Positions 30,448-39,273 of a DNA stretch of 64,000 nucleotides are shown piece by piece. The translations under genes and the position numbers were made by a program. Each line of letters begins with the position of its first letter. The first letter of the stretch is position 1. The stretch spans positions 1 to 64,000 of the forward strand of contig NZ_CDBJ01000079.1 of the NCBI RefSeq assembly GCF_000820045.1. The letters are read 5' to 3'. The stretch comes from Aeromonas rivuli (GTDB taxonomy: Bacteria > Pseudomonadota > Gammaproteobacteria > Enterobacterales > Aeromonadaceae). The notes below the pieces were generated by a model that saw nothing but the letters and a program-made list of their open reading frames with translations, did not search any database and was not told the DNA's origin.

Positions 30448-31179
30448 TCACCAGCCACCGGAGGCACCACCGCCCCCAAAACTGCCGCCACCGCCGCTGA
30501 AGCCGCCACCACCAAAACCACCGCCGGCGCGACCACCGCCGAAGCCACCGGCCAGATAGGCGCCCCGACGGCGGCCACCGGAGCCACCCCCGCCGCCGCC
30601 TCGCAGGTTGTGCAGCACGATCATCACTATCACCATCAGGATGAACAGCCAGGGGCCGCCCAGCTTGTCCTGCTGCTTGGCCACCTCCACCGGTTTGTAT
30701 TCACCGGCCAGGGCCTGCATGATGCCCTGGCTGCCGGCGACTATGCCGGCCACCATGTCACCGCGCTTGAAGGCAGGCAGGATCCGGGTCTGGATGATGT
30801 TGGCGGCGATGGCGTCGGGCAGGGCGCCCTCCAGCCCATAGCCCACTTCGATGCGCACCTTGCGCTCATCCTGGGCGATCAGCAGCAGCACACCGTTGTT
30901 GTGCTCCTTCTGGCCAATGCCCCAGTGGCGCCCCAGTTGATAGCCGTACTCTTCGATGGTATTGCCGTCCAGACTGTCAATTGACACCACCACCAGCTGG
31001 ATGCCGCTGCGTTTTTCAAAGGCAGCCAGTTGCTGGGTCAGCTGATGAGCCTGTTTGCGCGACATCAGATGGGCTTCGTCGACCACCTGGCCGCTGAGGG
31101 CCGGGAAGGTGGGGGCGGCTTGCAGCGCCGCCGTCCACAACAGCAGACAGGGCAGCAGCCAGCGCATCATCGAATTCAT
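30448..31179 (-). CDS. Exported TPM-domain protein with glycine-rich tail (YgcG-like)
   Basis: 243-residue protein. A signal peptide (about 1-21, ending ALQAA) is followed by a TPM domain (about 25-150) containing GNTIEEYGYQLGRHWGIGQK and NNGVLLLIAQDERKVRIEVGYGLEG. A transmembrane helix (about 177-195) comes next, then a tail of mostly glycine with phenylalanine and serine. This is the classic YgcG layout. It overlaps lemA by four bases, and LemA-TPM pairing recurs in many bacteria. Confidence 0.88.
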   Translation of the reverse strand: MNSMMRWLLPCLLLWTAALQAAPTFPALSGQVVDEAHLMSRKQAHQLTQQLAAFEKRSGIQLVVVSIDSLDGNTIEEYGYQLGRHWGIGQKEHNNGVLLLIAQDERKVRIEVGYGLEGALPDAIAANIIQTRILPAFKRGDMVAGIVAGSQGIMQALAGEYKPVEVAKQQDKLGGPWLFILMVIVMIVLHNLRGGGGGGSGGRRRGAYLAGGFGGGRAGGGFGGGGFSGGGGSFGGGGASGGW

Positions 31180-31766
31180 TGGAAGCTGACCTTGGGGGCC
31201 TCATCGGCACCTGGCTTGGCGCTAAAGCTTGGCTTGGGTTCGAGATCCGAATAGAGCAGTTTGGCCCAGATCACCCCGGGGAAGGTGCGCAGCTCGGTGT
31301 TGAACTGGCGCACCGCCTCGATGTAGTCGCGACGGGCCACCGAGATACGGTTTTCCGTCCCCTCAAGCTGGGCTTGCAGAGTGAGGAACTGTTGATCCGC
31401 CTTCAAATCCGGGTAGCGTTCTACCACCACCATGAGCCGTGACAGGGCACTGCTGAGCTGGTTCTGGGCCGCCTCAAACTGCTTGAGCTGGGCCGGATCG
31501 CTTACCTGCAGGCTGCCAACCCGGGCGCGGGCGTCGGTGACCGCCTTGAGAGTCTCCTGCTCGTGGCTGGCATAGCCCTTGACGGTGGCGACCAGGTTCG
31601 GCACCAGATCGGCGCGGCGCTGATACTGGTTCTCCACTTGACCCCAGCTCGCCTTGACCTGTTCATCCAGGGTCGGGATGGTATTCATGCCGCAACCGGT
31701 CAGGGTCAGCAGCAGGGACAGCAGCAGGAAGGCCCGACCGAAGGGGCGCCAGATACTCGTAGCCAT
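31176..31766 (-). CDS. LemA family protein
   Basis: 196-residue coiled-coil membrane protein. I chose the ATG at 31766, which has GGAGAA upstream and begins MATSIWRPFGRAFLLLSLLL. A cysteine follows in LTLTGC, a probable lipobox. Family landmarks WGQVENQYQRRADLVPNL and ENRISVARRDYIEAV are present. The function of LemA is not established. A longer upstream frame to 31931 is rejected because it overlaps mepA and lacks family similarity. Confidence 0.9.
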   Translation of the reverse strand: MATSIWRPFGRAFLLLSLLLTLTGCGMNTIPTLDEQVKASWGQVENQYQRRADLVPNLVATVKGYASHEQETLKAVTDARARVGSLQVSDPAQLKQFEAAQNQLSSALSRLMVVVERYPDLKADQQFLTLQAQLEGTENRISVARRDYIEAVRQFNTELRTFPGVIWAKLLYSDLEPKPSFSAKPGADEAPKVSFQ

Positions 31767-31821
31767 CGTGTTGTTCTCCAGTGATTTTTCAATATTGACC
31801 CGCACACCATACAGCCTGTGC

Positions 31822-32568
31822 TCACCCCTCACAACGGCCCGGCAGTTGCGGCAGCTTGCTGTAGATGGTCGAGGTCTTGGGGAGTTGCGGTTTGTCCTTG
31901 ATCCAGGAGCTGAGTTCGGCGCCACAGCCATTGCCCGGCGGTATGGGGGCCTGGGGCAGGCAGTCAGGGCTGCCTATGGGGCAGCGCAACCGCACATGGA
32001 AGTGGCTGTAATGGCCGACCCAGGGTCTGAGTTTCTGCACCCAGGGCTCGCTTGGCGCACGTTTGCACACCTCGGCCTTGAGCACGGGGTTGATGAAGAT
32101 GCGGGTCACATCGGGGGATTGGGCGGCGAGGCGCAGCAGGGTCATCTGCTGGGGACCGAAGCGACCCGGCAGGGTTCGGTAGCTTGGCTCATCGATCAGC
32201 GCCCACTCCTTGGGGGCATCCTGCTCCCAGCGGCTGATAGGCTTGTTCGCCATGCGAAACCAGATGTCGGCATCGAGGCCGGTCTGGTGGCTGCGGTGAC
32301 CCGAGCTGAAGGGGCCGCCGCGGGCCATGGCGAGATCGGCGATGTAGAGATCCGGCAAACCGGCCATCTTGGTCTGGCTCGCCAGTCCCTCTAGGTATTG
32401 AATCAGCTCGGGGTGGCCGTAGTAGCGTAGCCGCTTGGTGCGGATCACCTGATAACCGGGGCCGGTCAGCGGCAGGGCCATGCCGTTTTTCAGGCAGCCC
32501 CCGGCATAACCGCCAATGGCTTCGGGTTGCAGGGTACTGGTCAGCAGGAGCAGGGTGGCGATAAGCAT
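31822..32568 (-). CDS. mepA: Penicillin-insensitive murein endopeptidase
   Basis: 248-residue periplasmic zinc metallopeptidase of the LAS group. It cleaves D-alanyl-meso-DAP cross-links in peptidoglycan. A short signal sequence precedes the mature region starting near residue 17. The zinc and active-site motifs SGHRSHQTGLDADIW and GHYSHFHVRLRCP are intact, as are cysteines expected to form disulfides. It lies 55 bases upstream of lemA on the same strand, so it may head the mepA-lemA-TPM-TPM operon. Confidence 0.93.
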   Translation of the reverse strand: MLIATLLLLTSTLQPEAIGGYAGGCLKNGMALPLTGPGYQVIRTKRLRYYGHPELIQYLEGLASQTKMAGLPDLYIADLAMARGGPFSSGHRSHQTGLDADIWFRMANKPISRWEQDAPKEWALIDEPSYRTLPGRFGPQQMTLLRLAAQSPDVTRIFINPVLKAEVCKRAPSEPWVQKLRPWVGHYSHFHVRLRCPIGSPDCLPQAPIPPGNGCGAELSSWIKDKPQLPKTSTIYSKLPQLPGRCEG

Positions 32569-32725
32569 GATGCCCTCTCGGAGAACGGGAAAAGGGGTGT
32601 CCTTTGAGCGTCACCAGCATAGCAATAGAGCGGGGGGCAGGGCCAGTGGGGACCACGACCTTGCATCGGCTCCAACCTTATTGCCACAATGCGCCCCTCG
32701 AAGGGGATCTGAATAGAGGAACAAG

Positions 32726-33280
32726 ATGATGAAAGCGAGTGAGCTGGTCGGCAAGGATGGCATTTTCTGGTTGCAGCCACCGGCCGGGCGCTTCTATCCC
32801 GCCATGGTGAGCCTGCTGCTGTTGAGCCTGGGAGCGGTCGGGGTCGCGCTCTGGCAGGGCTACCCCCAGATGGGTCTTTTGCCCTGGGTCGGCGTCATCT
32901 TTGGCGGCATAGTGCTGCTGATGATGCTGGTGCCCCGCCACTGGCAAGCCTGGCGCATGGCGGAACTTGCTTGGGATGCAGAATATCTCTACCTCATCAA
33001 CGGCTCGCAAGACAGGGCCAAGGCGATAGCGCGAGGGGCGCTGGTTGAGGTGGATCGCGAACGGCGGGTCGGTCATAACGGGGAGTGGCTCGCCTTCAGC
33101 CTGGACCTGGCTCTGGCCCCGGATGATCTCGATGAGGCCGCCGAGGTATTGGGTTTGACTGGTGAGACGGCCCACGAGATAAGCCCGGGGATCTATCGAT
33201 TTGGCTTTAAACGGGCCTGGCACGGCCACTCGGCACTGAGCCGAATATTGGCCAAACTGGTGCCGAATCGGGCTGATTAA
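32726..33280 (+). CDS. Membrane protein of unknown function
   Basis: 184-residue protein I do not recognise. Two hydrophobic helices (about 24-45 and 49-68) are followed by a soluble C-terminal domain of about 110 residues containing WDAEYLYLINGSQDR and DDLDEAAEVLGLTG. AGAGGA lies upstream of the ATG at 32726; a second ATG follows at once. It is divergent from mepA and followed at a distance by the RRM gene. No function is assigned. Confidence 0.75.
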   Translation: MMKASELVGKDGIFWLQPPAGRFYPAMVSLLLLSLGAVGVALWQGYPQMGLLPWVGVIFGGIVLLMMLVPRHWQAWRMAELAWDAEYLYLINGSQDRAKAIARGALVEVDRERRVGHNGEWLAFSLDLALAPDDLDEAAEVLGLTGETAHEISPGIYRFGFKRAWHGHSALSRILAKLVPNRAD

Positions 33281-33486
33281 TTTCTAGACAATTTGGGGTT
33301 AAGCTCAGATACTGCCTGTTACTCGAATTGAACTTGCCGCCGGACTTACTCGAGAGATCAATGGCTTGAGTGGTCAGGCGGGGAGTGCCAGGACATGATG
33401 CCCTGGCCAGTCCGGCGTAGCGGTTGTGCCCTGCTGCTGCATCGGTGATTGCATAGAGAAGGCACCCTGACTCGAGAGTGGATGGC

Positions 33487-33765
33487 ATGAAGATTTACGT
33501 AGGAAATCTGTCGTACCGGATGACGGCCGACGAACTGACAACCGTATTCAGCCAGTTTGGACAGGTAGAGAAGGTCGATATCATCATCGACCGCGATACC
33601 GGTCAGTCCAAGGGATTCGGTTTTATTGAAATGCCGGTAAACGGTGAGGCCGAGAAGGCGATCGCCGATTTGCATGGCACCGAGATAGGTGGACGAACCA
33701 TCACGGTCAATCAGGCCAAACCGAAGACAGATGCACCACGTGGTCGCCCCCAGCGTCATCGTTGA
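33487..33765 (+). CDS. RRM RNA-binding protein
   Basis: 92-residue single-RRM protein. RNP2 is IYVGNL (residues 3-8) and RNP1 is KGFGFIEM (42-49), the two motifs that stack on single-stranded RNA. A short basic tail ends RPQRHR. Similar small RRM proteins in other bacteria are often cold-inducible. The ATG at 33487 is preferred over a GTG three codons upstream because the family starts MKIYVGNL. The 206-base leader upstream is unusually long and structured. A clear terminator follows. Confidence 0.9.
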   Translation: MKIYVGNLSYRMTADELTTVFSQFGQVEKVDIIIDRDTGQSKGFGFIEMPVNGEAEKAIADLHGTEIGGRTITVNQAKPKTDAPRGRPQRHR

Positions 33766-33781
33766 GGTGCTTCGATAAGGC

Positions 33782-33812
33782 AAAACGGCATGGGTTTCCC
33801 CATGCCGTTTTT
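33782..33812 (+). terminator. Rho-independent terminator after the RRM gene
   Basis: AAAACGGCATGGG (33782-33794) pairs with CCCATGCCGTTTT (33799-33811) around a TTTC loop, with T-rich flanks. Confidence 0.85.
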
Positions 33813-33843
33813 GTTTGTGCCTGATGTAGCCTGTCGATGAGGA

Positions 33844-34743
33844 TCAGGGCACGTCGTAGCCCAGGGCCGCCTTGCGAATGCGGAACCACTGCTGGCGACT
33901 GAGGTGCACCGCCTCCGAGGCGACGGCGCTGGCGATCCGTTCGCGCTTGCCCGAGCCGATGATGGGCAGCGGCCGGCTTGGCAACATCATCACCCAGGCG
34001 TATACCACTTGCTCTATGGTCTGGGCACCGCTCTCTTCGCGGATCCGCTCCAGCTCGTGGCGCAGGTGTTCATAGCGACCATCGTGGAACAGGCTGCCGC
34101 CTCCCAGGCAAGACCAGGCCATGGGGCTGATGTGCAACTGTTGGCACAAGTCCAGAGTGCCATCCAGGGTGAGATCCATGTTGAGGGGGGAGATCTCCAA
34201 CTGGTTGGTGACCAGGGGGAAGGGCAGACGCGATTGCAGCAGCTCGAACTGGCGCGCGGTGAAGTTGGAGACGCCAGCGTGCTTGATCTTGCCCGCCTGC
34301 TTGAGGGCGATAAAGGCCTCGGCCACTTCGTCGGCATCCATCAGGGGATCCGGGCGATGGATCAGCAGCAAGTCCAGGTGATCGGTGGCCAGCTTCTGCA
34401 AGGAGGCTTCGGCGCTGGCGATGATATACGCCTTGCTGGTGTTGTAATGGTTGAGGGCGTGTTCAGGCTTGGCGGTGAGGGCGATGCCGCACTTGCTGAC
34501 CAGCTCCATGCGCGTGCGCAGGGAGGGATCGAGGCGCAGCGCCTTGCCGAAGGCCTCTTCACACTGATAGCCGCCATAAATATCGGCGTGATCTATGGTG
34601 GTGACCCCGAGATCCAGGTGGTACTTGATGAGATCCAGCAGGGCGGCCGGAGTGAGTTGCCACTCCATCAGGCGCCAGTAACCCATGATGATGCGAGAGA
34701 ATTCGGGCCCCTGGGGGTGCAGGGTCAGGCGGGATACTGTCAT
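33844..34743 (-). CDS. ydhF: Aldo/keto reductase, YdhF family
   Basis: 299-residue NADPH-dependent oxidoreductase with the TIM-barrel aldo/keto reductase fold. Family motifs are visible: GVTTIDHADIYGGYQCEEAFG with the catalytic Asp and Tyr, LDLLLIHRPDPLMDADEV, and the NADPH-binding IIGSGKRERI near the C-terminus. The sequence is close to E. coli YdhF throughout, including the ending RIRKAALGYDVP. The substrate is unknown. The ATG at 34743 is used; the frame upstream of it overlaps the divergent regulator. Confidence 0.92.
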   Translation of the reverse strand: MTVSRLTLHPQGPEFSRIIMGYWRLMEWQLTPAALLDLIKYHLDLGVTTIDHADIYGGYQCEEAFGKALRLDPSLRTRMELVSKCGIALTAKPEHALNHYNTSKAYIIASAEASLQKLATDHLDLLLIHRPDPLMDADEVAEAFIALKQAGKIKHAGVSNFTARQFELLQSRLPFPLVTNQLEISPLNMDLTLDGTLDLCQQLHISPMAWSCLGGGSLFHDGRYEHLRHELERIREESGAQTIEQVVYAWVMMLPSRPLPIIGSGKRERIASAVASEAVHLSRQQWFRIRKAALGYDVP

Positions 34744-34849
34744 TGTCTTCTCCTTGGGATAAATGCTGGGCTTATCTTGGCCCTTGCGCCCGGGCAAGGC
34801 AATAATAGCGCCCGTCGTCATTCGTACTTTGGTTCTGACTGGGAGAGAT

Positions 34850-35257
34850 ATGGAAGGCTTTGCTGCGCGATTGCGGGAGTTGATGGGGGAGATGAGCGTG
34901 AGCGCCTTCGCCCGCAAGGTGGGCTTGGGCGAGGCGCTCATTCGCAAGTATCTCAAGGGGGCCGAGCCCGGCTTTGCCAAGGCAAACCAGATTGCCATGG
35001 CCGCCAACTGCTCTCTGGAGTGGCTGGCCACCGGCTGCGGTTACCTCTATCGCCAGGCCGAAGTGGTCGACAGGCTTGCGCTGCAGGGTGCACGGACCCT
35101 GATCTGCGAGCAGGATGCGACCATGGCCCTGCCGGATGAGGAGGCCCTGGTCCGGTTGCTCGCCTATTACCAGTTCCTGCGCAGCCACAAGCGGGCCGAT
35201 GGCTTTCTCGATCTCGCCATGGCCCGCCAATTCGGCAAGCACCTGGACGAGGCGTGA
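34850..35257 (+). CDS. Small HTH transcriptional regulator (CI-repressor-like)
   Basis: 135-residue protein. The N-terminal helix-turn-helix (about 1-60) contains SAFARKVGLGEALIRKYLKG and AANCSLEWLATG, typical of CI-like phage repressor domains. The C-terminal part is helical and lacks a peptidase domain, so it is not a LexA-type self-cleaving repressor. The ATG at 34850 follows GGGAGAG. It is divergent from ydhF with a 106-base shared promoter region, so ydhF is an obvious candidate target. That link is inference. Confidence 0.78.
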   Translation: MEGFAARLRELMGEMSVSAFARKVGLGEALIRKYLKGAEPGFAKANQIAMAANCSLEWLATGCGYLYRQAEVVDRLALQGARTLICEQDATMALPDEEALVRLLAYYQFLRSHKRADGFLDLAMARQFGKHLDEA

Positions 35258-35323
35258 ACGGCGTGTTCAGGGATATCTGTTACCCTTGAAAGCCAAGGGA
35301 AATCGACGAGCATGGGGTGGGTA

Positions 35324-36019
35324 ATGGAATACCTTATCTTGGGAAGTGGTGGCCTGGGGACGGCCCTGGCCCTTGAATTGACGCGGCGCAATGAACCCTT
35401 CGTCCTGGCGGGGCGTCATGTGCCGCCTGGCATAGAGGCTGGCGCCACCTTTCCCATGCTGGATGTGGATCCCCTGGCGTTCGAGGCTCTGTTCACCCTC
35501 TTTGAGAGGTTGCCGAATGTCATCATCAACACCATAGGAGTGCTCCATGATCTGCACTTCATGCCGGAGCGCCGGGTAGAGGAGGTCGATCCTCACTGGT
35601 TGTGCGAGAGTGTGCGCACCAATGCCTGGCCAACCCTGGCGCTGGGCGCTTATCTGAGCCAGCGCATGACGGCAGAGAGCGATTGCCTGCTCATCACCCT
35701 CTCGGATCTCGAAGGCAGCCTGACCGCCAACCAGCAAGGGGAACACTACAGCTATCGGATGAGCAAGGCGGCCCTCAACATGGGGGTCAAGACGCTAGCG
35801 CTTGAGTGGCGCGAGCGCTTCCCCCGGGCGGCGGTGGTGGCGCTGCACCCAGGCCCCATGCATACCCCCCTGCGCGATCCTCTGTTGACCATGCCGCCTG
35901 CCGAGACGGTGCGTCCCCCCGCCGAGGTTGCGCCACTGCTGCTCGATGCCATTCGCACACTGGGGCCGGCGCACTCGGGCCAGCTTCAGGATCTGGCCGG
36001 TCATCACCTGCCCTGGTAA
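35324..36019 (+). CDS. Short-chain dehydrogenase/reductase family protein
   Basis: 231-residue Rossmann-fold protein. The nucleotide-binding loop is LGSGGLGTALALE, and the catalytic pair appears as YSYRMSKAALNM (YxxxK). This resembles the C-factor-like group of short SDRs. The start at 35324 is chosen for the upstream GGGTGGG and because the family begins MEYLILG; an ATG at 35312 is an alternative. The last codons (HHLPW and stop) are repeated downstream in a 79 bp tandem repeat. Confidence 0.82.
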   Translation: MEYLILGSGGLGTALALELTRRNEPFVLAGRHVPPGIEAGATFPMLDVDPLAFEALFTLFERLPNVIINTIGVLHDLHFMPERRVEEVDPHWLCESVRTNAWPTLALGAYLSQRMTAESDCLLITLSDLEGSLTANQQGEHYSYRMSKAALNMGVKTLALEWRERFPRAAVVALHPGPMHTPLRDPLLTMPPAETVRPPAEVAPLLLDAIRTLGPAHSGQLQDLAGHHLPW

Positions 36020-36190
36020 TAGGGTTTCCATCTGCAGAGTGAATGCGGTTCATCGGGGCGACAGGCCGGTGCTGGTCGGGAATCACCTGCCCTGGTAGTT
36101 CGGTTTCCATCTGCAGAGTGAAAACGGTTCATCGGGGCGACAGGCAGGTGCTGGCAGGGTATCACCTGCCCTGGTAGTAGGGCTTTCATA
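36003..36190. repeat. 79 bp tandem repeat, about 2.4 copies
   Basis: Unit 1 is 36003-36081, unit 2 is 36082-36160, and a partial third starts at 36161. Units 1 and 2 differ at about nine positions. Each begins with ATCACCTGCCCTGGTA, which in unit 1 encodes the end and stop of the SDR gene. Unit 2 and the third unit together form an 8 bp hairpin (36143-36150 with 36163-36170). Confidence 0.9.
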
Positions 36191-36257
36191 GGCCATCCTC
36201 CTTGCCAAACAGGGCTCAGCTGGCTTAACGTCAGGCTCTTGCCATTGGAGGGACAGG

Positions 36258-37277
36258 ATGCGCTACATCGATCTACGAAGTGATACGGTAACCCAACCGA
36301 CAGACGCCATGCGTCAAGTCATGCTGCACGCCCAGGTGGGCGATGATGTCTATGGCGAGGATCCCGCCGTCAATGCCCTGGAGGCTTATGCCGCCACCCG
36401 TCTGGGTAAGGAGGCCGCGCTCTTTGTCCCCTCGGGCACCATGTCCAACCTGCTCGGGGTGTTGTCTCACTGCCAACGGGGCGAAGAGGCCTTGCTTGGC
36501 AATGGCGCTCACATCTATCGCTATGAGGCCATGGGCAGTGCCGTGCTGGGGTCGGTGGCGCTCAATCCCGTGCCCATGCAGGCAGACGGCACCCTGGCGT
36601 TCAGCGATCTCAAACAGGCCATCAAGCCCGATGACCCCCATTTCGCCCAGGCGCGGCTGCTCTGCCTCGAAAATACCCACAATGGCAAGGTGCTGCCCCT
36701 GAATTACCTGCATCAGGCCCGTGATTTTGCCGATGAACATGGTCTCAAGCTGCATCTGGATGGTGCCCGTGTTGCCAACGCCGCCGTGGCAAGCGGGGTC
36801 TCCCTTGCTGAGATTGCCGCCCCCTTTGATAGCGTCTCGCTCTGCCTGTCCAAAGGGTTGGGGGCACCGGTGGGATCGGTACTGGTAGGGGATGGCGCCT
36901 TGATCCAGCGCGCCAGACGGCTGCGCAAGATGGTGGGGGGTGGCATGCGTCAGGCAGGTTTCCTCGCCGCCGCCGGCCAGTTTGCCCTGGAGCACCAGTG
37001 CGCGCGTCTCGCAGACGATCATCGCCGTGCTCGCCGTTTGGCCGAGGGGCTGGCCGGGTTGCCCGGCATCAAGCTGGATGTGAGCCAGGTGCAGACCAAT
37101 ATGCTGTTCTTGCAGCTGACCCAGGGAGACAGCAGCGCGCTGCTGGCCTTCATGAAGGAGCGCGGCATCCTCTTCTCCGGCTATGGCGAGATGCGGCTGG
37201 TGACCCATTTGCAGATAACCGACGATGATGTGGCCGAGGTGATCGACGCCTTCAGCGAGTATTGTCAGGGGCGCTAG
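36258..37277 (+). CDS. ltaE: Low-specificity L-threonine aldolase
   Basis: 339-residue PLP-dependent enzyme. It splits L-threonine or L-allo-threonine to glycine and acetaldehyde. The opening [12 protein letters not shown] and [12 protein letters not shown] are family landmarks. The PLP lysine is K199 in [10 protein letters not shown], and [16 protein letters not shown] binds the cofactor. Length matches the family. It stands alone and ends in a double hairpin with T run. Confidence 0.95.
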   Translation: MRYIDLRSDTVTQPTDAMRQVMLHAQVGDDVYGEDPAVNALEAYAATRLGKEAALFVPSGTMSNLLGVLSHCQRGEEALLGNGAHIYRYEAMGSAVLGSVALNPVPMQADGTLAFSDLKQAIKPDDPHFAQARLLCLENTHNGKVLPLNYLHQARDFADEHGLKLHLDGARVANAAVASGVSLAEIAAPFDSVSLCLSKGLGAPVGSVLVGDGALIQRARRLRKMVGGGMRQAGFLAAAGQFALEHQCARLADDHRRARRLAEGLAGLPGIKLDVSQVQTNMLFLQLTQGDSSALLAFMKERGILFSGYGEMRLVTHLQITDDDVAEVIDAFSEYCQGR

Positions 37278-37287
37278 GCTGGGTCAG

Positions 37288-37344
37288 GGCTCCCGCTTCA
37301 TCAAACGGGAGCCATAAAAAAGCGCAGCCTTGGCTGCGCTTTTT
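37288..37344. terminator. Double hairpin terminator between ltaE and asnB
   Basis: GGCTCCCG (37288-37295) pairs with CGGGAGCC (37306-37313). Then AGCGCAGC (37321-37328) pairs with GCTGCGCT (37333-37340), flanked by A and T runs so that it works on both strands. Confidence 0.85.
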
Positions 37345-37370
37345 CGTTATCGGAACGTATAGGCACCGGC

Positions 37371-39035
37371 TTAGTAAGCCTGTTGATGCACATCCAGCAC
37401 GGCGCGCCCGGACGGGTCGGCCATCTCCTTGAACTTGGCATCCCACTCAAGCGCCGTGGGGGTGGAGCAGGCGACGGACTTGCCGTAGGGCACACAGCGC
37501 GCGGCAGATTCGAGGGGGAAGTGCTCCTCGAAGATGCTGCGGTAGTAGTAGGCCTCCTTGGTGAGCGGGGTGTTGATGGGGAAGCGATACGCCGCCGCCT
37601 CGAACATCTGATCCGTCACCTCGATCTCGACCATGGCCTTGAGGCTGTCTATCCAGGAGTAACCTACACCGTCTGAGAACTGCTCCTTCTGGCGCCATGC
37701 CACTTCGTGGGGCAACAGCTCCTCGAAGGCCTGGCGCAAGATGTGTTTCTCGATCTTGCCGTTGCCACACATCTTGGCGGCAGGATTGATGCGCATCGCC
37801 ACGTCCATGAACTCCTTGTCGAGGAAGGGCACGCGGCCTTCCACGCCCCAGGCTGCCATGGACTTGTTGGCGCGCAGGCAATCGTAGAGATGCAGGGCAT
37901 CGAGCTTGCGCACCGTCTCTTCGTGGAACTCTTTGGCGTTTGGCGCCTTGTGGAAATAGAGGTAACCGCCGAACAGTTCGTCCGATCCCTCTCCCGACAG
38001 CACCATCTTGATGCCCATCGCCTTGATGTAACGTGCCATCAGATACATGGGGGTCGAGGCACGAATGGTGGTGACATCATAGGTCTCGAGGTGATAGATG
38101 ACGTCCCGCAGGGCATCGAGTCCCTCTTGCACCGTGAAGTGGATCTGGTGATGAATGGTGCCCAGATGATCGGCCACCTTCTGGGCGGCGGCCAGGTCTG
38201 GCGAGCCTTCCAGGCCGACGGCGAAGGAGTGCAACTGGGGCCACCAGGCCTCGCTCTTGCCATCGTCTTCGATGCGACGGGCGGCATAAATTTTGGTGAT
38301 GGCCGAGATGACCGAGGAGTCCAACCCGCCGGAGAGCAGTACGCCGTAGGGGACGTCACACATCAGCTGGCGCTTGACGGCCGCTTCCAGGGCGGCACGC
38401 AGCTCCTCTACCGAGGCAGGATTGTCCTTGACGACGTCAAACTCGCGCCAGTCGCGCTGATAGTATTGGGTCAGCTCGCCATCCTTGCTCCACAGATAGT
38501 GTCCGGGCGGGAACTCTTCCACGCTCTTGCACACGGGAACCAGGGCCTTCATCTCGGAGGCGACATAGAAGTTGCCATGTTCATCGCGGCCGGTATAGAG
38601 GGGGATGATCCCCATGTGGTCGCGACCAATCAGGTAGGCATCCTGCTCGGCGTCATAGAGGATGAAGGCGAAGATGCCGTTGAGATCATCCAGGAAGGCG
38701 GGGCCCTTCTCCTGGTAGAGCGCGAGCAATACCTCACAGTCAGACTTGGTCTGGAACTGGAAGTCCACCTTGAGCTCTTTCTCCAGCTCCTTGTGGTTGT
38801 AGATCTCGCCGTTGACGGCCAGCACGTGGCTGCGCGCCGGGTTGTAGAGGGGTTGGGCGCCATTGCCCGGATCGACGATGGCCAGCCGCTCGTGGACCAG
38901 AATGGCTTTGTCTGAGCTGTAGACGCCGGACCAGTCGGGTCCGCGATGACGTAGTCGCTTGGACATTTCAAGCGCCGATTTACGCAAGCTGGCTGCGTCA
39001 GACTTGATGTCCAGAATGCCGAATATTGAACACAT
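37371..39035 (-). CDS. asnB: Asparagine synthetase B (glutamine-hydrolysing)
   Basis: 554-residue enzyme making asparagine from aspartate, glutamine and ATP. The N-terminal glutaminase domain starts with the essential Cys2 (MCSIFGI) and has RHRGPDWSG and NGEIYNHKEL. The C-terminal synthetase domain has the ATP pyrophosphatase loop LLSGGLDSSVISA and GEGSDELFGGYLYF. Length equals the E. coli enzyme. Its 237-base upstream region contains a perfect 14 bp palindrome. Confidence 0.97.
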   Translation of the reverse strand: MCSIFGILDIKSDAASLRKSALEMSKRLRHRGPDWSGVYSSDKAILVHERLAIVDPGNGAQPLYNPARSHVLAVNGEIYNHKELEKELKVDFQFQTKSDCEVLLALYQEKGPAFLDDLNGIFAFILYDAEQDAYLIGRDHMGIIPLYTGRDEHGNFYVASEMKALVPVCKSVEEFPPGHYLWSKDGELTQYYQRDWREFDVVKDNPASVEELRAALEAAVKRQLMCDVPYGVLLSGGLDSSVISAITKIYAARRIEDDGKSEAWWPQLHSFAVGLEGSPDLAAAQKVADHLGTIHHQIHFTVQEGLDALRDVIYHLETYDVTTIRASTPMYLMARYIKAMGIKMVLSGEGSDELFGGYLYFHKAPNAKEFHEETVRKLDALHLYDCLRANKSMAAWGVEGRVPFLDKEFMDVAMRINPAAKMCGNGKIEKHILRQAFEELLPHEVAWRQKEQFSDGVGYSWIDSLKAMVEIEVTDQMFEAAAYRFPINTPLTKEAYYYRSIFEEHFPLESAARCVPYGKSVACSTPTALEWDAKFKEMADPSGRAVLDVHQQAY

Positions 39036-39216
39036 TGATGTAAATCCTCTTTAATTTTATTGAGCCCCCCACGTTTGGGCTCGAAATTCCATTTACATTC
39101 CTCGTCTTTCACAATGCCTAGCGCCAAAACCTTTTGCAAGCGGCAACACCGCACAAAATCAGGGCTCTGGCCGCTTTCTCCATGAGCCGCGAACCTGACC
39201 TTGGCGTCAAGTTGGT

Positions 39217-39230
39217 TGACGTATACGTCA
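39217..39230. promoter_or_regulatory. Perfect 14 bp palindrome TGACGTATACGTCA
   Basis: Operator-like palindrome about 180 bases upstream of asnB and 40 bases past the end of the cupin gene. It does not match a regulator I can name with confidence. Confidence 0.4.
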
Positions 39231-39273
39231 CCCTGCTGGATTTCGCTGTCCCTGACGCCATTTCACCGCTCGT

